Shown here piece by piece: positions 44,101-56,100 of a DNA stretch of 64,000 bases; the first letter of the stretch is position 1; every line of letters starts with the position of its first letter. The stretch spans positions 4,650,001 through 4,714,000 of the forward strand of contig NZ_AP022614.1 in the NCBI RefSeq assembly GCF_010730575.1. The letters run 5' to 3'. The position numbers and the translations under genes are program-made. Origin of the DNA: Mycobacterium parmense. Lineage in GTDB: Bacteria > Actinomycetota > Actinomycetes > Mycobacteriales > Mycobacteriaceae. The notes beneath the pieces are model-generated. The model was not told the DNA's origin. It made no database searches and saw nothing but the letters and a program-made list of their open reading frames with translations.

Positions 44101-47100
44101 CTGCTGTCCGCCCACGGGGCGGGTCCGGGTCGGGTTGTGGCGGTGTTGTTCTCGCGTTCGGCCGAGGCGGTCGTGGCGATTTTGGCGGTGTTGAAGTCCG
44201 GGGCGGCGTATCTGCCGATTGATCCGGCGCTGCCGCAGGCTCGGGTGGAGTTCATGGTTGCCGATGCCGGGCCGGTGGTGGCGGTCAGCACCGGTGATCT
44301 GGCGGGGCGCTTGGCGGGGATGGGCCTGTCGGTCGTCGACGTGCACGATCCGGCCGTCCTCACCCAGCCGAGCACGGTGCTGCCCGGGCCGGGTCCGCGC
44401 GATGTGGCGCACATCATTTACACCTCGGGCACTACTGGTGTGCCCAAGGGTGTTGCGGTGGAGCATCGTAACGTGACGCAGTTGTTTGATGGGCTGGATA
44501 TCGGCGTCGCGTTGGCGCCGGGGCAGGTGTGGACGCAGTTCCATTCGTATGCGTTTGATTTCTCGGTGTGGGAGATCTGGGGTGCGTTGCTGCATGGCGG
44601 GCGGCTGGTGGTGGTGCCCGATGCGGTGGCCCGTTCGGCCGATGATTTTCATGCGCTGCTGGTCGAGCAGGGGGTGACGGTGTTGACGCAGACGCCGTCG
44701 GCGGTGGGGGTGCTCTCGCCGGCGGGTTTGCAGTCCGCGGCGTTGGTGATCGGGGCCGAGCCGTGCCCGCCGGAGTTGGTGGACCGGTGGGCGCCGGGGC
44801 GGGCGATGGTCAATGTTTATGGGCCGACGGAGACCACGATGTGGGCTTGCAAGAGCGCGCCGCTGGCGGCGGGATGCGGTGCGCCGCCGATTGGTTCGCC
44901 GGTGTCCGGGGCGGCGTTCTTTGTCCTCGATGATTGGCTGCGGCCGGTGCCGGCCGGGGTGGTCGGCGAGTTGTACATCGCGGGCCGTGGCGTCGGGATC
45001 GGCTACTGGCGCCGAACGGCGTTGACGGCATCGCGTTTCGTGGCCTGCCCGTTCGAGGGGGCACGCGGGCAGCGGATGTATCGCACCGGTGATCTGGTCT
45101 GCTGGGGTTCTGACGGGCAGCTGCGCTATCACGGGCGTGTCGATGAGCAGGTCAAGATCCGCGGCTACCGCATCGAACTCGGCGAGGTCCGCTCGGCGCT
45201 GGCCGCCCTCGACGGGGTGGACCAGGCCGTCGTCGTCGCCCGCGAGGATCGGGGCGGCGGCAAGCGCCTGGTCGGCTACATCACCGGGGCCGCCGACCCC
45301 GGCGAAGCGCGGGCCGCGTTGGCGGCGCGGCTGCCGGGCTACATGGTCCCGGCCGCGGTCGTCGGTTTGGCGGCGCTGCCGGTGACGGTCAACGGCAAGC
45401 TCGACCTGCGCGCGCTGCCGGAGCCGGACTTCGCGGCTCGGGGGTACCGGGCCCCGGGCAGCCTCACCGAAGAGATCCTGGCCGGCGTGTTCGCGCAGGT
45501 GCTCGGGGTGCAGCGGGTCGGCGTCGATGACTCGTTCTTCGACCTCGGGGGGGATTCGCTGTCGACGATGCGGCTGGTCGCGGCGATCAACGCCGCCCTG
45601 CAGGTCGACCTGCCGGTGCGCACGGTGTTCGAGGCACCCACCGTGGCCCGGCTGGCGCCGCGTGTCGGCGAGGGCAACAGCAGGCTGCAGCCGCTGGTCG
45701 CGCTCGAGCGGCCCCCGGTGATCCCGTTGTCGTTCGCGCAGAACCGGTTGTGGTTCATCGACCAGCTGCAGGGCCCCTCGCCGGTCTACAACATGGCCGT
45801 AGCGCTGCGGTTGAGCGGACGACTGGATACCGACGCGCTGGGCGCCGCACTGGCCGACGTCGTGGCCCGGCACGAAAGCCTGCGCACGCTGTTCACCGCG
45901 CCCGACGGCACCCCCCAGCAGGTGATCGTCCCCGCCGAGCAGGCGCGCCCCGGCTGGGAGGTCGTCGACGCCGTCGGCTGGCCCGCCAGCCAGTTGGAGG
46001 GCGCCGTCACCGAGGCGGCGCACCACACCTTCCGCCTGGACTCCGAAATACCGATTTGCGCAACGCTTTTCCGGGCCGGCGACGACGAGCACGTGCTGGT
46101 GGCCGTCGTGCACCACATCGCCGCCGACGGCTGGTCGGTCGGCCCGCTGGTCGCCGACCTCGGCGCGGCGTACGCCAGCCGGTGCGCCGGCCAGGCCCCC
46201 GACTGGGCACCGCTGGCCGTGCAGTACGTCGACTACACGCTGTGGCAGCGCGCGCGCCTGGGGAGCATCGACGACGGCGACAGCCCCATCGCCGCGCAGC
46301 TGGCGTATTGGCAGAACGCGCTGGCCGGCATGCCCGAACGCCTCGAGCTGCCCACCGACCGGCCGTACCCGGCGAGGGCCGACATGGCCGGCGCCACCAT
46401 CGACGTCGACTGGCCCGCCGAGCTCCAACACCAGGTCACTTTGCTGGCCCGCGAGCACGACGCGACCAGCTTCATGGTGATGCAGGCCGCGCTGGCGGTG
46501 CTGCTGTCGAAGATCAGCACGAGTTCCGATGTCGCCGTGGGCTTTCCGATCGCCGGGCGAAACGATCCCGCGCTCGACCAGCTGGTGGGCTTCTTCGTCA
46601 ACACCCTGGTGCTGCGCGCAGACCTGACCGGCGATCCCAGCGTCGCCGAACTGCTTGCCCGGGTGCGCGCGCGCAGCCTGGAGGCCTTCGAGCACCAGGA
46701 CGTGCCGTTCGAGGTTCTCGTGGAGCGACTCAACCCCACCCGCAGCCTGACCCACCACCCGCTGGTGCAGGTCATGCTGGGCTGGCAGAACCTGTCCTGG
46801 CAGGACGACCCGGCGGCCGGACTGGCGCTGGGCGACGTGGAGGTCACGCCCCTTCCGGTGGAAACCCACACGGCCCGAATGGATCTGGCCTTCTCGCTGG
46901 CCGAACGCTGGACCGGTGCCGGTGAACCCGCCGGAATCGGCGGCAAGGTGGAATTCCGGACCGACGTGTTCGACGCGGCCTCGATCGAGCTGCTGGTCGA
47001 GCGGCTGCGGCGGGTGCTGGTCTCGATGACCGCCGATGCCGACCTCAGGTTGTCGGCGCTGGATGTCCTCGAGACGGGCGAGCGTGAGCGCCTCGACGCG

Positions 47101-50100
47101 CTGGGCAACCGGGCGGTGCTGACCTCGCCGGCGGTTTCGCCGGCGTCGATCACGCAGATGTTCGCCGGCCACGTCGCGCGCGCGCCGCAGGCGGTGGCCG
47201 TCAGCGACGACGGCCGGTCGGTGACCTACCGCGAGCTCGACGAAGCATCGAACCGGTTGGCGCACTTGCTGATCGGACGGGGAGCGGGGCCCGGCGGGTG
47301 TGTGGGCCTGGTGCTGTCGCGGTCGGCCGAGGCGATCGCGGCGATGCTGGCGGTCCTCAAGACCGGGGCCGCCTACCTGCCGATCGACCCCGCGCTGCCC
47401 GACACCCGGATCGAGTTCATGCTCACCGACGCCGCGCCGCTGGCGGTGGTGACCAACGCCGCGTTCGCCGAGCGGGTGGCCGGCTACCCCGGCTACCGGG
47501 GGCCGGTCATCGAGGTGGACGACCCGCACATCGACGCGCGTCCGGGCACCCCCCCGCCGGTCGCCGCGTCCCCGGACGACCTCGCCTACCTGATCTACAC
47601 CTCCGGCACCACCGGCGTGCCCAAGGGCGTGGGGTTGACCCACGCCAACGTCACCCGATTGCTGGGCCACCTCCCGCCGGAGCTGCCGGCGCCGGGAGTG
47701 TGGAGTCACAGCCATTCGCCGGCCTTCGACGTGTCGGTGTGGGAGATCTTCGGTGCCCTGCTGCGCGGGGGCCGGGTCGTGGTGATCCCCGAAGTGCTGG
47801 CGCGCTCGCCGCAGGAGATGCACGCCGTGCTGGTGGCCGAGCAGGTCAGCGTCCTGACCCAGACCCCTTCCGCGGTCGCGGTCCTGCCGACCCACGGGCT
47901 GGAATCGGCGGCGCTGGTGATGGCGGGGGAGGCGTGCCCGCCCGAGGTGGTGGACCGCTGGGCGCCAGGCCGGGTGATGCTCAACGCCTACGGGCCGACC
48001 GAGACCACCATGTGCGTGGCCATCAGCGCGCCGCTGGCAACGGGGTCGGGCGCCCCACCCATCGGGTCGCCCGTGCCGGGCGCCGCGCTGTTCGTGCTGG
48101 ACGGCTGGTTGCGGCCGGTCCCGCCCGGTGTCGCCGGTGAGCTGTACGTCGCCGGCGCCGGCCTGGGGGCGGGCTATCTGCGGCGTGCGGGCCTGACGGC
48201 CTCGCGCTTCGTGGCGTGTCCGTTCGCCGCCGCGGGACAACGGATGTACCGGACCGGGGACCTGGTGCGCTGGGGCTCCGACGGGCAGCTGCAATACCTC
48301 GGCCGCGCCGACGAGCAGGTCAAGATCCGCGGCTACCGCATCGAACTCGGCGACGTCCAGGCCGCGCTCGCCGCGCTCGACGGGGCCGGCCAGACCGCGG
48401 TGATCGCCCGCGAGGACCGCCCCGGCGACACCCGCCTCGTCGGCTACGTCACCGGCGGCATCGACCCCGCCCACGCGCGCGCCGTGCTGGCCGAGCGGCT
48501 GCCGGCCTACATGGTGCCCGCGGCCATCGTCAACGTCGAAGCAATGCCGTTGACGCCCAACGGAAAACTCGACGCACGCGCGCTGCCCGCGCCGGAGTAC
48601 ACCGGCGCCGGTTACCGGGCCCCGACCGGCGCCGTCGAGGAGATCCTGGCCGGCCTCTTCGCCCAGACCCTGGGCGTGGAGCGGGTGGGCGTCGACGACT
48701 CGTTCTTCGACCTGGGCGGCGACAGCATCTCGGCGATGCGCCTTGTCGCGGCGGTCAACGCCGGCCTGGGCGCCGACCTGGCCGTGCGCACCCTCTTCGA
48801 GGCCCCCACCGTCGCCCAGCTGGCGCCCCGGATCGGCGAGGGCGCAAGCCGGCTCGAGCCGTTGGTGGCGCGCGACCGGCCCGCGGTGATCCCGTTGTCG
48901 TTCGCGCAGAACCGGCTCTGGTTCTTGGAGCAGCTCCAGGGGCCGTCGGCGGTCTACAACCTGGCGACGACGCTGCGGCTGGACGGGCCCCTGGACGCCG
49001 GCGCGATGCGCGCGGCCATGGCCGACGTGGTGGCCCGGCACGAGACCCTGCGAACGCTTTTCGTGGCGCCCGACGGCATACCGCAGCAGGTGGTCCTGCC
49101 GGTCGAGCGGGCCGAGGTCGACTGGCGGGTCGTCGACGCGACCACCTGGCCGGCGACGCGGTTACACGAGGCCGTCGAGGACGCCGCGCGCTACGCGTTT
49201 GACCTGAGCACCGAAATACCGCTGCGGGCAACACTATTCCGTGTTGCCGACGACCAGCACCTGCTGGTGGCCGCGGTGCACCACATCGCGGCCGACGGCT
49301 GGTCGATCACCCCGCTGGCGCGCGACCTCAGTGCGGCCTACGCCGCCCGCTGCGCCGGGCGGTCGCCGGAATGGGCCGAATTGCCGGTCCAGTACGTCGA
49401 TTACACGCTGTGGCAACGCGAGCAGTTCGGCGATCTGCGGGACGGCGTAAGTCCCATCGCCGCGCAGGTGGCGCACTGGGAGAGCACGCTGGCCGGGCTG
49501 CCCGAGCGCATCCAGCTGCCCACCGACCGGCCCTACCCGCTGGTCGCCGACCAGCGCGGCGCCACCGTCGCGGTGGACTGGCCGGCCGAGCTGCAGCGGC
49601 GTGTCGATCGGGTGGCACGCGACCACCACGCCACCACGTTCATGGTGGTCCAGGCCGCGCTGGCGGTACTGCTGTCGAAGATCGGCGCGAGTTCCGATGT
49701 GGCGGTGGGTTTCCCGATCGCCGGGCGGCGCGATCCCGCGCTCGACGACCTGGTGGGCTTCTTCGTCAACACCCTGGTGCTGCGGGTCGACACGGCCGGT
49801 GACCCCACCTTCACCGAGCTGCTCGGCCAGGTGCGCCACCGCAGCCTGGCCGCCTACGAACACCAGGACGTCCCCTTCGAGGTGCTCGTCGAGCGGCTCA
49901 ACCCCTCTCGATCCCTCACCCATCACCCGCTGGTGCAGGTCATGCTCGCCTGGCAGAACCTGCCCGGGCAGCACAACGATCCGGCCGCCGGGCTGACCCT
50001 CGGCGAACTGCGGGTCACCCCGCTACCCGTCGACACCCAAACCGCGCGAATGGATCTCACCTTCTCGCTGGCCGAGCGCTGGACCGAGACCGGCGAGCCC

Positions 50101-53100
50101 GCCGGGATCGGCGGGACGGTGGAGTTCCGCACCGACGTCTTCGACGCGGACAGCATCGAGGCCCTGGTGGGCCGGCTGCAGCGGGTGCTGACGGCCCTGA
50201 CCGCCGATCCGGCCCGGGCGTTGTCGACGGTCGAGCTGCTCGACGATCTCGAACGCGCACGCGTGGACGGGATCGGGAACCGCGCGGTGCTGACGCGCCC
50301 GGCGCCGGAACCCGAATCGGTGCCGGCGCTGTTCGCCGCGCAGGTGACCCGGACCCCCGATGCCGTGGCCCTGGTCTGCGACGGCCGGTCGTTGACCTAC
50401 CGGCAGCTCGACGAGGCCGCCAACCGGTTGGCGCACCTGCTGTCCGGTCGCGGCGCGGCCCCGGGGCGAAGCGTGGCGTTGCTGTTCTCGCGTTCGGCCG
50501 AAGCCGTCGTCGCGATCCTGGCCACGCTCAAGACCGGGGCGGCCTACCTGCCGATCGATCCGTCGCTACCGTCGGCGCGCATCGGCTTCGTGCTCGCCGA
50601 TGCCGCGCCGGTCGCCGCCGTCACCACCGCCGGCCTCGCCGACCGCCTCGACGGGCTCGATGTGGCCGTCATCGACGTCGCCGATCCCGCCGTCGAGGCC
50701 CAGCCCACCACGCCGCCGCCCGCCCCGGCCGCCGACCACATCGCCTACCTGATCTACACCTCCGGCACCACCGGTGTCCCCAAAGGCGTTGCGGTCACGC
50801 ACCGCAACGTCGCGCAACTGCTCGCGGGCGCGAATACGGGCCTGCCGCGGGCGGGGGTGTGGTCGCAGTGGCATTCGCTGGCCTTCGACGTCTCGGTGTG
50901 GGAGATCTTCGGCGCGCTGCTGCACGGCGGCCGGCTGGTGGTCGTCCCCGAGTCGGTCGCCCGCTCACCGGAAGACCTGCGCGCCCTGCTGGTTGCCGAA
51001 CAGGTCAGCGTGCTGAGCCAGACGCCGTCGGCCGCGGGTGCTCTCTCGCCGGCCGGTCTGGACGCCGTCACACTGGTGGTCGCCGGCGAGGCCTGCCCGC
51101 CCGAACTGGTGGACCAGTGGGCCCCCGGGCGCGTGATGATCAACGCCTACGGCCCCACCGAGGCCACCGTGTACGCCGCGATCAGCGCGCCCCTGCAAGG
51201 GGGCTCGGCCGGGGTCGTCCCGATCGGGTCGCCCGTGCCGGGCGGCGCGATGTTCGTGCTCGACGCGTCGCTGCGGCACGTCCCGCCCGGCGTCGTCGGT
51301 GAGCTGTACGTGGCCGGAGCCGGTGTGGCATGCGGCTATTGGCAGCGGACCGGGCTGACGGCCACGCGGTTCGTCGCGTGCCCGTTTGGCGGGCCGGGCG
51401 ATCGCATGTACCGCACCGGCGACCTGGTGCGCTGGCGCGCCGACGGGCAGCTGGACTACCTGGGCCGCGTCGACGACCAGGTCAAGATCCGCGGCTATCG
51501 CATCGAACTCGGCGAGGTGCGCGCCGCGCTGGCCGCGCTCGACGGGGTGGACCAGGCCGTCGTCGTCGCCCGCGAGGACCGGCCGGGGGACAAGCGGCTC
51601 GTCGGCTACGTCACCGGAACCGCCGACCCGGCCGCGGCCCGCGCCGCGCTCGGCGACCGGCTGCCGTCGTACATGATCCCGGCCGCCGTCGTGGCGTTGC
51701 GCACGCTGCCGCTGACTCCCAACGGCAAACTCGACGCGCGCGCGCTGCCCGCCCCGGAATACACCGCCGGCGAGTACCGCGCCCCGGGCAACGCCGTCGA
51801 GGAGATCCTCGCCGGCATCTACGCCGAGGTCCTCGGGCTCGAGCGGGTCGGGATCGACGACTCGTTCTTCGACCTGGGCGGCGACAGCATCTCGTCGATG
51901 CAGGTGGTGACGCGGGCGCGCGCCGCCGGCCTGACCTGCAGGACGCGCGACATCTTCGTCGAACAGACCGTGGCCCGGCTGGCCCGGGTGGCCGTTCTCG
52001 CCGACGGCGATGACGCCGGTGTGATAGACGAGGGTGTCGGGCCGGTGGTCGCCACTCCGATCATGAAGTGGCTCAACGATATCGGCGGGCCGGTCGACCA
52101 GTTCAACCAGACCGTGCTCGTCCAGGCCCCCGACGGCGTGACCGAAGCCGACGTCGTCGTGGTGCTGCAGGCCCTGCTGGACCGGCACGCCATGCTCCGG
52201 CTACGCCTCGACGGCGGCGGGCTGACCGTGCCCGGGCCGAGGGCGGTGGACGCCTCCGAGTGCCTGCGCACCGTGGCCACCCTGTCCGAAGAGGCGGTGG
52301 CGCAGGCACGTTCGCGGCTGGACCCCGCGGCCGGGGTCGTGCTGAGCGCACTGTGGGCCGACACCACCGGGCACCTCGTGGTGACCGTTCACCACCTCGC
52401 CGTGGACGCCGTATCGTGGCGAATCCTGCTCGAAGACCTCAACATCGCGTGGGCCCAGCACCGCGCCGGGCAACCGGTGGCGTTGCCGCCGGGCGGCACA
52501 TCGTTTCAGCGGTGGGCGTCGCTGCTGGCCGAGCACGCCGGCACCCCGCGGGTCGTCGCCGCCGCGGACGCCTGGCAGCGGGTCGTGGCGACACCGCCGA
52601 TGCTGCCCGCCGTGCGCCCCGACGCCGACACGTTCGCCACGGCCGGACACCTGTCGGACGAGCTGGACGCCGCGACCACCGGCACGCTGCTGAGCGAGGT
52701 CCCGGCCGCCTTCCACACCGGCATCAACGACATCCTGCTGATCGCGTTCGCCCTTGCGCTGGCGGAGTTCTCGGGCAGCGAACTGCCCGCGGACGCGCCC
52801 ATCGGGATCGACGTCGAGGGCCACGGGCGCCACGAGGAACTCGCCCGCCACGTCGACCTGTCGCGCACGGTGGGCTGGTTCACCACCAAGTACCCGGTAG
52901 CGCTCAAGCTGGGCCGTGGCCTGTCCTGGGCGCAGGTGACCGCGGGCGACGCCGCACTGGGCGCCGCTCTCAAGGACGCCAAGGAGCAGCTGCGCGCCCT
53001 GCCCGACGGCCTCACCTACGGCCTGCTGCGCTACCTCAACGACGACGTCGACCTCTCGGCGCCGGAACCGTCCATCGGGTTCAACTACCTTGGGCGTCAA

Positions 53101-56100
53101 GGCGGTTCCGCCGAGCTCTCGCGGGATCTGTGGCGGGTCGGACAGGACTGGTCGCTCACGCGCGCCGCCGCGGCGATACCCATGCCGCTCATGCACACCC
53201 TCGAGCTCAACGCCGGCACCATCGACACCGGCGACGGCGCGCGGCTGCACGCCAACTGGACGTGGGCGCCGTCGGCGCTCGACGAGGCGCGGGTCGCCCG
53301 GCTGAGCCGGCTGTGGTTCGAGGCGCTGGCCGGCATCTGCGCCCACGTGCGCACCGGCGGCGGCGGGCTGACGCCGTCGGACATCGCGCCCGCGCGCCTC
53401 AGCCAGGAGCAGATCGATGCCCTGCAGCGCCAGCACGGCGTGGCCGACGTGCTGCCCCTGACCCCGGTGCAACAGGGGTTGCTCTTTCACGCGCGCGCCA
53501 TGCAGGGCAGCGGCGCCGACCTGTATGCGGGCCAACTGGACATCAGCCTCGCCGGCGCCCTCGACCCGCACCGCCTGCGCGCGGCGGTGCGCGCGGCGGT
53601 CGCCCGGCACCCCAACCTGGTGGCCCGGTTCATCGCCCACTTCCACGAGCCGGTGCAGATTTTGCTGTCCGAGCCCGACATGGGCTGGCGCTACGCCGAA
53701 CTCGACGACGAACAAGAGATCGAGCGGCTCTGCGCCGACGAGCGCGCGGCGGTCTGCGACCTCGGCGACCGGCCGGCCTTCAGGGCCGCGCTGATCCGTG
53801 TCGCGGCCGACCGCTATCGATTCGTTCTGACCAACCACCACATCGTGCTGGACGGCTGGTCCATGCCGATCCTGCTGGGGGAGATCTTTGCGGGCTACTA
53901 CGGGCAACGGCTGCCGGCGCCGGCTCCCTACCGCGACTTCGTCGCCTGGCTGGCCGGCCGGGACCGCGACGCCGCTCGCTCGGCGTGGGGGGAGCTGTTC
54001 GACGGCTTCGACACGCCGACGCTGGTCGGGTCGCAGGATCGGCTGGAACCCGGGCCCCGCAGCGTGGAAACGTTCGTGTTGCCCGCGGAGATCGGCCAGG
54101 CCGCAAGCGAATTGGCGCGTTCATGCCACACGACCGTCAACACCGTGCTGCAGGCCGCCTTCGCGCAGCTGCTGTGCCGGCTGACCGGCCGGCACGACGT
54201 CGCCTTCGGCACCACGGTCTCGGGCAGGCCGGCCGAAGTCGCCGGAGTGGAGTCGATGGTCGGCCTGTTCATCAACACGCTGCCGGTGCGCGCCAACATC
54301 ACCCCGGCCACCACCACCGTCGATCTGCTCGAACAGCTGCAGGGCGCCTACAACGAGACGCTCGACCACCAGCACCTGGCGCTCAGCGAGATCCACCGAG
54401 TCACGGGTCAGGACAGGCTGTTCGACACCCTCTTCGCCTACGAGAACTACCCCGTCGACGCCGACGCGCTGTCCGGGGACCACGACCTGGCCGTCACCGG
54501 CATCGCGACCCGGGAATCCACCCACTACCCGCTGGCGGTGCAGGCGCAGCCCGGCACCGAGCTGAGACTGCGCGTCGAGTACGACACCGACGTGTTCGAC
54601 GCCGCCGGCGTCACCGCACTGATCCAGCGGCTGCAGCGGGTGCTGGTCGCCATGACCACCGATCCGCGGCGGCGGCTGTCGGCCATGGACGCGCTGGACG
54701 CGACCGACGCCGACGAACCGAACACGCTGTCCCGGTGGGGAAACCGGGCTGTGCTCGACCTTCCGGTGGCCGGGGTGTCGGTGCCGGTGTTGTTCGCCGC
54801 CCAGGTGGTGCGCAGTCCTGATGCGGTGGCGGTGGTGTGTGGTGGCGGGTCGTTGACGTATCGGGAGCTTGACGAGGCGTCCAACCGGCTGGCGCACCTG
54901 CTGTCCGCCCACGGGGCGGGTCCGGGTCAGGTTGTGGCGGTGTTGTTCTCGCGTTCGGCCGAGGCGGTCGTGGCGATTTTGGCGGTGTTGAAGTCCGGGG
55001 CGGCGTATCTGCCGATTGATCCGGCGCTGCCGCAGGCTCGGGTGGAGTTCATGGTGGCCGATGCCGGGCCGGTGGTGGCGGTCAGCACCGGTGATCTGGC
55101 GGGGCGCTTGGCGGGGATGGGCCTGTCGGTCGTCGACGTGCACGATCCGGCCGTCCTCACCCAGCCGAGCACGGTGCTGCCCGGGCCGGGTCCGCGCGAT
55201 GTGGCGCACATCATTTACACCTCGGGCACTACTGGTGTGCCCAAGGGTGTTGCGGTGGAGCATCGTAACGTGACGCAGTTGTTTGATGGGCTGGATATCG
55301 GCGTCGCGTTGGCGCCGGGGCAGGTGTGGACGCAGTTCCATTCGTATGCGTTTGATTTCTCGGTGTGGGAGATCTGGGGTGCGTTGCTGCATGGCGGGCG
55401 GCTGGTGGTGGTGCCCGATGCGGTGGCCCGTTCGGCCGATGATTTTCATGCGCTGCTGGTCGAGCAGGGGGTGACGGTGTTGACGCAGACGCCGTCGGCG
55501 GTGGGGGTGCTCTCGCCGGCGGGTTTGCAGTCCGCGGCGTTGGTGATCGGGGCCGAGCCGTGCCCGCCGGAGTTGGTGGACCGGTGGGCGCCGGGGCGGG
55601 CGATGGTCAATGTTTATGGGCCGACGGAGACCACGATGTGGGCTTGCAAGAGCGCGCCGCTGGCGGCGGGATGCGGTGCGCCGCCGATTGGTTCGCCGGT
55701 GTCCGGGGCGGCGTTCTTTGTCCTCGATGATTGGCTGCGGCCGGTGCCGGCCGGGGTGGTCGGCGAGTTGTACATCGCGGGCCGTGGCGTCGGGATCGGC
55801 TACTGGCGCCGAACGGCGTTGACGGCATCGCGTTTCGTGGCCTGCCCGTTCGAGGGGGCACGCGGGCAGCGGATGTATCGCACCGGTGATCTGGTCTGCT
55901 GGGGTTCTGACGGGCAGCTGCGCTATCACGGGCGTGTCGATGAGCAGGTCAAGATCCGCGGCTACCGCATCGAACTCGGCGAGGTCCGCTCGGCGCTGGC
56001 CGCCCTCGACGGGGTGGACCAGGCCGTCGTCGTCGCCCGCGAGGATCGGGGCGGCGGCAAGCGCCTGGTCGGCTACATCACCGGGGCCGCCGACCCCGGC

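Noticed and set aside
43489..49041. Very long minus-strand open frame (1,850 codons) opposite the NRPS, with a similar one at 54121-58560 (1,479 codons)
   Set aside because: These are antisense shadows of a GC-rich coding strand. The translated sequence is Arg/His/Gln-rich low complexity, mirrors the NRPS repeat structure and shows no domain. The plus frame has clear NRPS motifs throughout.
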